NCBI GenBank assembly: GCA_018223415.1
Contig: JAGTTQ010000001.1
Coordinates: 1,502,365-1,566,364 of the forward strand
Direction of reading: 5' to 3'
From: Eubacteriaceae bacterium Marseille-Q4139
Lineage (GTDB): Bacteria; Bacillota; Clostridia; Lachnospirales; Lachnospiraceae
Length of the DNA stretch: 64,000 nt
The position numbers and the translations under genes are program-made. Shown in pieces: positions 41,009 through 48,325 of the stretch (positions are counted from its first letter, which is position 1; each line of letters begins with the position of its first letter). The notes beneath the pieces are model-generated. The model saw only the letters and a program-made list of their open reading frames with translations, was not told the origin of the DNA and searched no databases.

Positions 41009-41214
41009 CTCCGCACCTTCCTTTCTGTTTTGGCTCCTGAAATTTCTTGATAGACCTGATAAGAAGGAAAATTCATATTCCCTGAAACCCGTGATTTTAC
41101 TGGCTTTCTTTGAGGTAATGTGCAAAATGTGTAAAATTTATGAGACTTCTTAAAAAACACTTCTATAAGAGGCTTACATAAAAAATGCACAAAATGCACA
41201 TTTCCTCCGTCTAG

Positions 41215-42690
41215 CTATCTGAATGGGAGTTCTTTATCCTGCTTCCCAACCGGTTCAAAGTCATGTGCTGCTACAGTATGCCTCAAGACAATATTTCTGC
41301 ATGTAGTTCCTCTTACTGTCCCCCTGGCCGCATATAATCCCTTGCCTTTCATCTCTGCCATAAAATTGCTCTTATTTTCTGATCCAAATCCATTGTCTTT
41401 ACACCATGTTATGTATTCCTCATAGACCTCTTTTATTGTGCTGTTCTCTGTCGATTCTTCCAGACATTCAGCAATGAAATTCCCTATCTTGTCACTGTTT
41501 GCCCGATATTCAGCCGTGGCAGCAGTCACGCATTCCGGGGGTATTGCTCCCTCTGCATAGTACGCTTTCAGCCCCTCAATGCACCAGTTCAGCAGGCCAC
41601 TTAAATTATCCGGCTCTTTCAGTCTGTCTTTCAGGCCCTTGTCCTGCTCCTCCGGCTTGAAATGTCTGTCAAAAGTAATCACATTCAGCCGCCCGGAAGT
41701 GAATAGAGTATCATCCGTTATCAGGGGCAAATAATTCGTATTGATAAACAGTTTAAAGACTGGCACAAATTGAAATTCCGATTGATGTAAATGTCTGGCT
41801 GTTATGCTGTCCCGGCCTAGCAGGGTTTTCAATAATGCCACATCGAAAATCATTCTTTTTGGCGGCTCACTGGCATTTAAGAAACGGCACCCGTCCAGCC
41901 TTGCAATATCCCCGGACGCCTGCCGACTGTCTGTATTCTGCTTCTGTGCAAGCGTCTCCGGCCTCATATTCAAGGCATAGCCGTCTGTATTCCCCAACAT
42001 ATAGGCATAAGTTTCCACGGCGGTACTTTTCCCGTTTCTGGTACTGGCCCCATAAAACAGATAACAGCATTCCTCATTCGTTCCGCCTGTCAATGAATAT
42101 CCGAATAATTTTTGCACATAGCGTATTTTGGGCTTATTATCCTGCAAAACTGCATTGATGAATTTCTCCCATTCTACGCTATCGGCAGCAGGGTTGTATG
42201 TCACCTGTGCCATTTTCGCCATAAGAAAATCCGGGGAGTGGGGTTTAAATTCAAATGTTCTCAAATCCAGAACACCATTTTGACAGTTAAGCAAATACAA
42301 GTCCTTGTCCATATCGGCATTTGTAATGAAATTCAAGTCCCTGCTATCATCTATCATAGTTTTACGCACCCGGCGGCTCCCCAGCTTCGCTATGTGCTTC
42401 ATATAGCCTGTTCTGACCGCTTCATCTTCAATCCGGTTCACATAAGCGCATAGAATGTCCGATAACTCTTTCGCTTTATTTTCCGCAATCATTCCCCCTG
42501 CGTCCTGCTGCCACCTTTGCCCGTTGTAATAAAACCATTCTCTGGCGGTTGAGTTATACCGCAAACAATCCCGGTACATATCAGCGAAAAGGCGGGCGTT
42601 TCCTTTGTCGCTCAATTCGTACTGCTCCGGCTGCAATTTAGCCGCTTTCTCTATCAGGTCACTTGATACCCTGCGCTTTATAATGTCCAC
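41215..42690 (-). CDS. D5-family phage/plasmid primase-helicase
   Basis: A protein of about 491 residues. The D5_N domain (about 85-215) is followed by an SF3 helicase with Walker A GASTRNGKST (about 225-234), a B segment near DGCRFLNASEPPKRM, a C motif in FKLFINTNYLPLI and an Arg-finger region RLNVITFDRHF; the C-terminus (EVYEEYITWCKDNG) is a winged-helix-like primase-C domain. It should unwind the island origin. The frame opens at a TTG at 42741, but that would overlap the previous gene by 64 bases, so GTG at 42690 is preferred; the start remains uncertain. Confidence 0.85.
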   Translation of the reverse strand: MDIIKRRVSSDLIEKAAKLQPEQYELSDKGNARLFADMYRDCLRYNSTAREWFYYNGQRWQQDAGGMIAENKAKELSDILCAYVNRIEDEAVRTGYMKHIAKLGSRRVRKTMIDDSRDLNFITNADMDKDLYLLNCQNGVLDLRTFEFKPHSPDFLMAKMAQVTYNPAADSVEWEKFINAVLQDNKPKIRYVQKLFGYSLTGGTNEECCYLFYGASTRNGKSTAVETYAYMLGNTDGYALNMRPETLAQKQNTDSRQASGDIARLDGCRFLNASEPPKRMIFDVALLKTLLGRDSITARHLHQSEFQFVPVFKLFINTNYLPLITDDTLFTSGRLNVITFDRHFKPEEQDKGLKDRLKEPDNLSGLLNWCIEGLKAYYAEGAIPPECVTAATAEYRANSDKIGNFIAECLEESTENSTIKEVYEEYITWCKDNGFGSENKSNFMAEMKGKGLYAARGTVRGTTCRNIVLRHTVAAHDFEPVGKQDKELPFR

Positions 42691-43244
42691 CCGCTTTCCG
42701 TCAAAAGTTCTTCCTGCTCCCGCCTGCCGCCATATATACAAAGCACATCCAGCTTATAAGACACCTTCTGCAGTTCTCCGACCGTGAACGCCTGCAGATC
42801 GGACAAAGGCGGGAATATCTTTCCTTCAATGGCCCGCTGGTAAATGCTCTCCCAGGTCTTAAGCCTGTCCACCTCTGCCACCCACGCCGTTCTAAATCTC
42901 TGTTCTTTCTCCTGTTGCTTCTGCCGTTCCCGCTGCCTCCGCTGTATCTGCTCTCTGTTATCTGCTGAACCTGATAAAGAGAAGGGAAGGGAAAACGCTT
43001 CGATAAGATAACGGCAAGCCTCCCAGTTGTTCAAACCCAGAACGGCAGAGGCAAAACGGATAATATCGCCGCCCATGCCCGATGAAAAATCATAGAATGA
43101 CCGGGGATAGAGTTTGCAAGAGGCTGTTCGTTCCTCCTTGAAGGGTGACTTGATAAACCCGGCTCTGTTCGGCGCATATCCAAAATGGCGGGCCACATCT
43201 ACCATTGACAGGCTTTCATTTACTGCCTTGAAAATCTCGCTCAT
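42678..43244 (-). CDS. CHC2-type primase domain protein with degenerate zinc finger
   Basis: A 188-residue protein. Residues about 8-70 follow the CHC2 zinc-ribbon plan of DnaG-like primases (VDVARHFGYAPNRAGFIKSP, FKEERTASCKLYP, then SFYDFSSGMGGDIIRFA), but the Cys-His-Cys-Cys ligands are replaced: the usual CPFH is SPFK and the CxxC knuckle is FSSGMG. It therefore probably binds DNA without zinc. A long Gln/Arg/Glu helix (about 95-120) follows. It lies between the excisionase-like gene and the D5 helicase, overlapping both, and forms the priming part of the module. Confidence 0.75.
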   Translation of the reverse strand: MSEIFKAVNESLSMVDVARHFGYAPNRAGFIKSPFKEERTASCKLYPRSFYDFSSGMGGDIIRFASAVLGLNNWEACRYLIEAFSLPFSLSGSADNREQIQRRQRERQKQQEKEQRFRTAWVAEVDRLKTWESIYQRAIEGKIFPPLSDLQAFTVGELQKVSYKLDVLCIYGGRREQEELLTESGWTL

Positions 43245-43429
43245 TGTCTGGCCTCATGCAACTTATCAATCTCTCTATCTGCGACAGCAAGGTCATACAG
43301 CACCCGGCGTCCAATTCGTACTCGGCAGCCAAGACTTTCTCCGAATTTCATCGCCGTATTTCTTCCCAACCCTGTGTATGCCATCCACGCCGCTAAATCT
43401 ACAAGCCTTGTTTTGTTATTTTCCAGCAT
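43241..43429 (-). CDS. Excisionase-like small HTH protein
   Basis: A 62-residue MerR/Xis-like winged-helix protein: LVDLAAWMAYTGLGRNTAMK, then FGESLGCRVRIGRRVLYDLA and a short charged tail. The order 'recognition helix, then RRVLYD' is the one of excisionase-family (DUF6462-like) proteins. It may direct excision or act as a regulator. Its stop overlaps the primase start by 4 bases. Confidence 0.7.
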   Translation of the reverse strand: MLENNKTRLVDLAAWMAYTGLGRNTAMKFGESLGCRVRIGRRVLYDLAVADREIDKLHEARQ

Positions 43430-43552
43430 TAAAATTCTCCCTTCATTTGTTTGTTGTAATTTATTGTGTTCCCTTGATGTTTAAATGGTATCATGTTAAA
43501 ATGATATTGTATGCCACCATAATTTAATCAAAACAATTTTAATGGAGGATTT
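43430..43552. promoter_or_regulatory. Divergent control region of excisionase and repressor genes
   Basis: The 123-base gap is AT-rich and carries the inverted pair TATCAT/ATGATA (43490-43505, 6-base gap GTTAAA). It must hold the promoters for the leftward replication operon and the rightward repressor gene; no clear -35/-10 pair stands out. Confidence 0.4.
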
Positions 43553-44227
43553 TTGTTAATTTTGAGGTACAATATTAAAGCGATTGGAAACCGTCTGAAA
43601 AAAGAAAGAAAACTAGCCGGCTTTAAGAGCATGGACGCATTAAGCGACTATATTAGGGAGCATAATTATAGAGGAATAAAAAGACAAACTATTGCTAAAT
43701 GGGAAAAGGGAGAAGAAATGCCACCACTTGATGTACTATGCACCCTCTGCGTTCCGTTTCAGTGTGATCTTGGTTATCTTCTTTGTGAGTATGATTATAA
43801 AACAAGGCTTAATGCAGACATAGCAGAAGTAACAGGGCTATCAGAAGCAGCGATAAATAATCTAAAAAAATTCAAACGTCATAGTGAAGATTTAGAAATT
43901 ATAGATCGCCTCCTTTGCTCTAAAGAATTTGAATACGAAACTATTGATAGAATAAAAAAATATAGAAAAAGTTTGCTTCATTGCATAAAAATATTAAACA
44001 GGATAGATCTAGAAATGGCAGACTTTCATACAAATTATAAGAATTATACGGAAAAGGATAAGGAACGCTATGATTTAATTTGTTCCCTTGAGCGAGCATT
44101 AGTAAAGGAGTTAGATACTTCCCAGCCTTTAGCTTTATGGGACGCCCAAAAACATTTTGTAGAAATTGTAGAAGATATGTACGAAAAAGAAAGGGCAGAA
44201 ATCCGCTCTAGGTACAAACATAGTTAA
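43553..44227 (+). CDS. Phage-type HTH repressor of the island
   Basis: A 224-residue protein: an N-terminal XRE HTH (about 8-70; AIGNRLKKERKLAGFKSMDA, then IKRQTIAKWEKGEEMPPLDV) and a helical C-terminal part of about 150 residues without a LexA-type peptidase motif. It starts at TTG (43553) with GGAGGA 4 bases before. It is transcribed away from the replication operon, as immunity repressors are. The DNA here is clearly AT-richer than the host genes. How it would be inactivated is unknown. Confidence 0.75.
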   Translation: MLILRYNIKAIGNRLKKERKLAGFKSMDALSDYIREHNYRGIKRQTIAKWEKGEEMPPLDVLCTLCVPFQCDLGYLLCEYDYKTRLNADIAEVTGLSEAAINNLKKFKRHSEDLEIIDRLLCSKEFEYETIDRIKKYRKSLLHCIKILNRIDLEMADFHTNYKNYTEKDKERYDLICSLERALVKELDTSQPLALWDAQKHFVEIVEDMYEKERAEIRSRYKHS

Positions 44228-44285
44228 TACCAAATAAGTATTAATGCTTATGTTGTAGCAGAGCCGAGTGAATACCTTTTAAGAC

Positions 44286-44309
44286 AGTACCACTTTAGTA
44301 CCACTTTGC
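44286..44309. repeat. Right arm-type integrase repeats
   Basis: AGTACCACTTT (44286-44296) and AGTACCACTTTGC (44297-44309) are in direct tandem; 13 bases match the left-end copy exactly. Confidence 0.6.
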
Positions 44310-44331
44310 ATAAACAATATTAAACCACGAT

Positions 44332-44374
44332 AAAAAGAAAAGCCTAGAAACGCGATGTTTCCGGGCTTTCTTAA
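44332..44374. terminator. Bidirectional terminator at the right island end
   Basis: Stem AAAGCC-GAAAC against GTTTC-GGCTTT with AT-rich ends on both strands. On the plus strand it ends the repressor transcript; on the minus strand it would stop transcription entering from the stranded queT promoter. Confidence 0.75.
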
Positions 44375-44421
44375 ACTATGATAAACTATGGTAAATGTAC
44401 TGCTTTCAAAGTTTTGTTTTA

Positions 44422-44556
44422 GGTGTGGAAGGTCTCGAACACACCGGTCATAGATGCGAAATTCCCTGCATTTACAGGAGATTTCTGACCTTATTTTTGT
44501 TTTTACCGCGGCCAGGCTGGACGCCGTTTCCCATTGACGTCCCCGCTCCGGCGGCG
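44422..44556 (-). ncRNA. Stranded second copy of the queT-type leader RNA
   Basis: Read on the minus strand: a GC-rich fold (GGACG...CGTCC at about 44520-44545), then AAAAATAAGGTC (44487-44498), a CCTG/CAGG hairpin and a terminal hairpin with stem GGTGTG/CACACC (44422-44445) and the same 12-base loop TTCGAGACCTTC as the copy before queT. The stem differs from the other copy at three positions on each side, yet stays fully paired. It has no gene downstream: the island separates it from queT. Confidence 0.6.
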
Positions 44557-44569
44557 TTTTAACCGTCTC

Positions 44570-44598
44570 AGTATAGCATCTTCATTCTCAAATAGCAA
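44570..44598 (-). promoter_or_regulatory. Stranded sigma-A promoter of the original queT leader
   Basis: On the minus strand TTGCTA (44593-44598), 17 bases, TATACT (44570-44575), 20 bases after the Crp/Fnr gene. It points into the second leader copy and the island end. Confidence 0.7.
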
Positions 44599-44617
44599 GA
44601 GCTATTTGAAAATGGCC

Positions 44618-45289
44618 TCACATCCTGTCTCTCTTCAGCACAAAATGGTTTTTATGGAAGTCAATCAGCCCCTCTTTCCGCATCCTGGAAAGCTCCAGCG
44701 AAAGCCCGCTTCGCTCCACGGAAAGGTAGTCGGCCATCTGCTGGCGGGAAAAAGGGATGTCAAATTCCACGCTCCCGCTCTTCCTGGCGGCGGCGGAAAA
44801 ATAGGAAAGCAGCTTGGCCCTTGTCGTCCGCTGCGTGATATGCGTCAGTTTTTCATTATAAGCCAGATTCTTTGCAGCCAGATCTGAGAGAAGGTTCCGG
44901 ATGATCCGGCTGTGGTGGGCGCAGGCCGAAGAACATGTGGTGAGAATCCGTTTCACATTCAAAAACAGCACGGTACAGTCCTCCTCCGCCATGACGCTCA
45001 CTGTCATAACCGCCCCCGGTGCGCAGGCGAACGTCTCCGCAAACGTCTGTCCCTCCGTGACCGTGGATACAATGTTCCGGTTCCCCCAGAAGTCCTCCTG
45101 GATCACAAACGCCTTCCCGGAAAGCAGGAGCCCCATCGACTCCGTCGCGTCTCCCTCCCGGAAAATAAACTCCTCCCGGCGAAATTCCCTCACCTTCGCG
45201 TCGAGACAGCCGAGCATTTCCCGGATTTCCGTCTCCGCAATGCCCAAAAACAGCAGCGACCCGCGCGCTGTATGGATAAAATCTTTCAT
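44618..45289 (-). CDS. Crp/Fnr-family regulator, probably of hcp
   Basis: A 223-residue regulator with a cyclic-nucleotide-binding-like beta roll (about 15-125), a long dimer helix and a winged HTH (about 150-215; FSRQQMADYLSVERSGLSLEL). The E-to-S recognition helix differs from E. coli CRP. It is divergent from ferredoxin-hcp, which points to an HcpR-like role in nitrosative stress. Three Cys lie in VKRILTTCSSACAHHSR, which might bind a cofactor. A perfect palindrome lies between the two promoters. The ligand, which may be NO through heme in HcpR, is not evident here. Confidence 0.85.
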   Translation of the reverse strand: MKDFIHTARGSLLFLGIAETEIREMLGCLDAKVREFRREEFIFREGDATESMGLLLSGKAFVIQEDFWGNRNIVSTVTEGQTFAETFACAPGAVMTVSVMAEEDCTVLFLNVKRILTTCSSACAHHSRIIRNLLSDLAAKNLAYNEKLTHITQRTTRAKLLSYFSAAARKSGSVEFDIPFSRQQMADYLSVERSGLSLELSRMRKEGLIDFHKNHFVLKRDRM

Positions 45290-45304
45290 CTCTTCTCTCC
45301 ATTC

Positions 45305-45346
45305 GTTGAATTTTCAACAGACATATCGAATTTATCATAGTACAAT
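45305..45346 (+). promoter_or_regulatory. Crp/Fnr palindrome and -10 element of the hcp operon
   Basis: GTTGAA-TT-TTCAAC is a perfect palindrome (45305-45318). A -10 TACAAT lies at 45341-45346 with a poor -35. The predicted start at about 45353 puts the palindrome centre at -41.5, the class II activator position. The site is also 16 bases upstream of the regulator's ATG. Confidence 0.65.
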
Positions 45347-45379
45347 CTCCTCAGAAAAACAAGAGAGAGGTTGATTCTG

Positions 45380-46090
45380 ATGAAACGGAAAATTGTGTCC
45401 ATCGACGAAGAAAAATGCAACGGCTGCGGCGCATGTGCAGACGCCTGCCATGAAGGCGCCATCGAAATGCGGGACGGGAAAGCTTACCTGATCCGCGACG
45501 ATTACTGCGACGGCCTCGGCGACTGTCTGCCGGCATGTCCCACCGGCGCCATTTCCATCTTAGAGCGGGAGGCCGCTCCCTACGACGAACAGGCTGTCCA
45601 GGCGAAAAAGGCACCCCTTGCCTGCGGCTGCCCCGGCTCCCAGTCGAGATCCATTGTCCGCAGGGAACCTGCCGCCGGGAGCGCCCAGACCCCAAATGCC
45701 CCGTCCGGTACGGCCGATAACGTAATAAGCCGTCTTTCCCAGTGGCCGGTGCAGATCAAGCTGGCGCCGATCCATGCCCCGTACTTTGACGGCGCAAAGC
45801 TTCTGGTGGCCGCCGACTGCACGGCCTACGCCTACGCCGCCTTCCACGAAGATTTCATCAAAGGGCGCATCACCCTGGTAGGCTGTCCAAAACTCGACAC
45901 CGTCGACTATTCGGAAAAACTGACGGAAATTTTAAAAGCCAACGACATCAAAAGCGTCCTCATCGTCCGCATGGAGGTGCCATGCTGCGGCGGCTTAGAG
46001 CATGCCGTAAAAACAGCCCTGCAAAACAGCAAAAAAATGATCCCGTGGCAGGTCGTCACCATTTCCACTGACGGGAGAATCTTAGAATAG
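45380..46090 (+). CDS. Ferredoxin-like 4Fe-4S protein of the hcp operon
   Basis: A 236-residue protein: two 4Fe-4S motifs, CNGCGACADAC (about 14-24) and CDGLGDCLPACP (about 45-56, where the second Cys is Leu), then a linker and a C-terminal domain (about 125-236) with LLVAADCTAYAYAAFHEDF, LVGCPKLD and VPCCGGLEHAV. This family is usually next to hcp and may pass electrons to it. The ATG at 45380 is preferred over the TTG at 45371. It lies 17 bases before hcp, so they form one operon. Confidence 0.85.
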   Translation: MKRKIVSIDEEKCNGCGACADACHEGAIEMRDGKAYLIRDDYCDGLGDCLPACPTGAISILEREAAPYDEQAVQAKKAPLACGCPGSQSRSIVRREPAAGSAQTPNAPSGTADNVISRLSQWPVQIKLAPIHAPYFDGAKLLVAADCTAYAYAAFHEDFIKGRITLVGCPKLDTVDYSEKLTEILKANDIKSVLIVRMEVPCCGGLEHAVKTALQNSKKMIPWQVVTISTDGRILE

Positions 46091-46107
46091 AAAGGGAATA
46101 AGCCGAT

Positions 46108-47706
46108 ATGAATCATGAAATGTTCTGCTTCCAGTGTGAACAGACGGCCGGGTGCACCGGCTGCGTCGGAAAGGCCGGTGTCTGCGGGAAAACTGCCGGC
46201 ACCGCAAAGCTCCAGGATGAGCTGACCGGCGCCCTGATCGGCCTGGCCCGTGCCGCCGACCAGAATCCTGACTACACGCCTTCCATGGACAGCCTGATTT
46301 TAGAAAGCCTTTTTGCGGCCGTCACCAACGTAAGCTTCGACGATGACCGGCTTCGCGGGCTGATCAGCCGGGTGCATGACGAGAAAAACAGGCTGGTTCC
46401 CGACTGCCAGTTCTGCGCAAGCCCCTGCGGCCACAATGCCGATTACGACATGGAACAGCTCTGGAATGCCCCGGAAGACATCCGTTCCTTAAAATCCCTG
46501 ATCCTCTTCGGCATCCGCGGCATGGCCGCCTACGCATGGCATGCCATGGTTTTGGGTTATACGGATCCGGAGCTTGGCCGCTTCTTCTGCAAGGCACTCT
46601 TCGCCCTGGGCGAGGACTGGGGCATGGACGAGCTTCTTCCCATCGTCATGGAAACCGGCAGGTATAACCTTGCATGCATGGAGCTTTTAGACCGCGCCAA
46701 CACGGAAACCTACGGCTCGCCCGAGCCCACCGCCGTTTCCCTTGCCATGGAAAAAGGCCCCTTCATCGTCGTCACCGGCCATGATCTCCATGATTTAAAG
46801 CTCCTTCTTAAGCAGACCGAAGGAAAAGGCATCCATATCTACACCCACGGCGAAATGCTGCCGGCCCATGCCTATCCGGAGCTCAAAAAATACAGCCACC
46901 TAAAGGGCAATTTCGGCACCGCATGGCAGAACCAGCAAAAGGAGTTCGACGGTCTCCCGGCGCCTGTCCTCTTTACCACCAACTGCCTGATGCCGCCAAA
47001 ACCGGGCTATGCCGACCGGGTCTTCACCACAAACATGGTCTCTTTCCCGGAAACGCCGCACATCGGCCCGGAAAAAGATTTCACGCCAGTCATCGAAAAG
47101 GCCCTGGAGCTGGGCGGCTACGGCGAAAATCAGGACTTTTCCGGTATCAACGGCGGCAAAACTGTCATGACCGGCTTCGGCCATGACGCCGTCCTCCGTG
47201 TCTCTGACAAGGTCATCGACGCCGTAAAGTCCGGCGCCATCCGCCATTTCTTCCTGGTGGGCGGCTGCGACGGCGCCAGGCCGGGACGCAATTATTTTAC
47301 GGAATTTGTTAAGCAGGCGCCGAAGGACACCGTAATCCTGACTCTGGCCTGCGGAAAATACCGTTTCAACGACCTGGATCTAGGAACCATAGGCGGTCTC
47401 CCGCGGCTCATGGACATAGGCCAGTGCAACGACGCTTACAGTGCCATCCGCATCGCCCAGGCTCTGGCTGACGCCTTCGGCTGCGGCGTAAATGAACTCC
47501 CGCTTTCCATGGTGCTCTCCTGGTATGAACAGAAAGCCGTCTGCATCCTTTTGACGCTGCTCTCCCTCGGCATCAAAAACATCCGCCTTGGCCCGACGCT
47601 CCCGGCGTTCCTGTCGCCGAATGTATTAAAGCTTCTGGCTGAGACTTACGGGATCGCACCGGTTACGACACCGGAAGCAGACTTAAAGGAGCTGCTTGGC
47701 GGCTGA
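46108..47706 (+). CDS. hcp: Hydroxylamine reductase (hybrid-cluster protein)
   Basis: A 532-residue Hcp. The N-terminal cysteine motif CFQCEQTAGCTGCVGKAGVCGK is split over residues about 6-27 and binds the first FeS cluster. Ligands of the hybrid cluster appear in VVTGHDLHDL, the ETYGS/HGEML region, NCLMPP, LVGGCDGARPGRNY and LTLACGKYRF. It reduces hydroxylamine to ammonia or NO to N2O and can act as an S-nitrosylase. The order regulator, ferredoxin, hcp is a standard nitrosative-stress unit. Confidence 0.95.
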   Translation: MNHEMFCFQCEQTAGCTGCVGKAGVCGKTAGTAKLQDELTGALIGLARAADQNPDYTPSMDSLILESLFAAVTNVSFDDDRLRGLISRVHDEKNRLVPDCQFCASPCGHNADYDMEQLWNAPEDIRSLKSLILFGIRGMAAYAWHAMVLGYTDPELGRFFCKALFALGEDWGMDELLPIVMETGRYNLACMELLDRANTETYGSPEPTAVSLAMEKGPFIVVTGHDLHDLKLLLKQTEGKGIHIYTHGEMLPAHAYPELKKYSHLKGNFGTAWQNQQKEFDGLPAPVLFTTNCLMPPKPGYADRVFTTNMVSFPETPHIGPEKDFTPVIEKALELGGYGENQDFSGINGGKTVMTGFGHDAVLRVSDKVIDAVKSGAIRHFFLVGGCDGARPGRNYFTEFVKQAPKDTVILTLACGKYRFNDLDLGTIGGLPRLMDIGQCNDAYSAIRIAQALADAFGCGVNELPLSMVLSWYEQKAVCILLTLLSLGIKNIRLGPTLPAFLSPNVLKLLAETYGIAPVTTPEADLKELLGG

Positions 47707-47756
47707 TCCGTCCCGTACCCGTCAAAACGCCGTTTCCCGGGTTTGGCCAAAAGAAA

Positions 47757-47799
47757 AAGCCGGCCGTCTGAATTCAGACGCCGGCAATTTTTTTCGCCC
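47757..47799. terminator. Bidirectional terminator between hcp and the VanZ-like gene
   Basis: GCCGGC-CGTCTGAATT and its near-complement AATTCAGACG-CCGGC form a hairpin with AAAAAG before and ATTTTTTT after, serving two convergent genes. Confidence 0.85.
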
Positions 47800-48253
47800 G
47801 CTGCCGCCAGGAAGCGAAAACCGACATGACAAAGGCCCCGCTGCTGTCCACCAGCACATCGGTGAACTGGCCGGAACGCCCCGGCACGAAAAGCTGATGG
47901 AACTCATCGGTGCAGGCATACGCCATTGTCATGGCAAACGCCGTCCAGAAAAGCCGCTTTCCCCGCACATCCCATCGGTGCAGCGCAAATAGAACCGCAA
48001 AATACAGGCAAAGGTATTCGGTCACATGAGCCCCTTTCCTCACCGGGAAGCTCATGCGCTCGATGATTTCATAATAATTCTCTTCCGGCCCCTCAAAAAA
48101 GCCGAACAGGCGGCCGATGGAAAGAAGCAGACGGCTGACGCCATCGCTCATTTCCGTGGAAATATCCGCCGGCTGCGCCGAAAAATAAAAAATCAGACAG
48201 GCGATTAAAAGCGCCGGAAGCCACACAAGGAACTGCTTTCTGCCATGTTCCAT
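47774..48253 (-). CDS. VanZ-like family membrane protein
   Basis: A 159-residue protein with about 4 helices. The VanZ-like pattern is present: LIFYFSAQPADISTEMSDGV after the first helix, FPVRKGAHVTEYLCLYFAVL in the middle, and AYACTDEFHQLFVPGRSGQF followed by DVLVDSSGA near the end. VanZ gives low-level teicoplanin resistance; distant relatives like this are mostly of unknown function. The ATG at 48253 follows GAGGTGG; longer frames to 48322 lack a site. Confidence 0.82.
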   Translation of the reverse strand: MEHGRKQFLVWLPALLIACLIFYFSAQPADISTEMSDGVSRLLLSIGRLFGFFEGPEENYYEIIERMSFPVRKGAHVTEYLCLYFAVLFALHRWDVRGKRLFWTAFAMTMAYACTDEFHQLFVPGRSGQFTDVLVDSSGAFVMSVFASWRQRAKKIAGV

Positions 48254-48325
48254 CGGGATCCACCTCATTTCCATAAGAAACTTCAATGCCCGTATTTTAG
48301 CATGCCGGCGCCGAAAGTTCAAGCT

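Larger units (their letters stand above)
34568..44421. mobile_element. Integrated phage-satellite-like island in the queT leader
   Basis: The element is bounded by matching blocks: AGTTTTGTTTTA (34568-34579 and 44410-44421), GTGGAAGGTCTCGAACAC (34583-34600 and 44425-44442) and GACCTTATTTTT (34641-34652 and 44487-44498). Inside each end is the direct repeat AGTACCACTTTGC (34718-34730 and 44297-44309), as expected of integrase arm sites. Content: tyrosine integrase next to the left end, excisionase-like gene, primase and D5 helicase, ERCC4 nuclease, two HTH regulators and a type I toxin. No capsid, terminase, relaxase or coupling protein was recognised, so a satellite or other small integrative element fits better than a prophage or ICE. 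The exact crossover could lie in any of the three blocks. Confidence 0.8.

Noticed and set aside
34568..44421. The island as an integrative conjugative element.
   Set aside because: No relaxase, coupling protein, VirB4-like ATPase or other transfer gene is found in 9.8 kb; the content fits a satellite or small integrative element.
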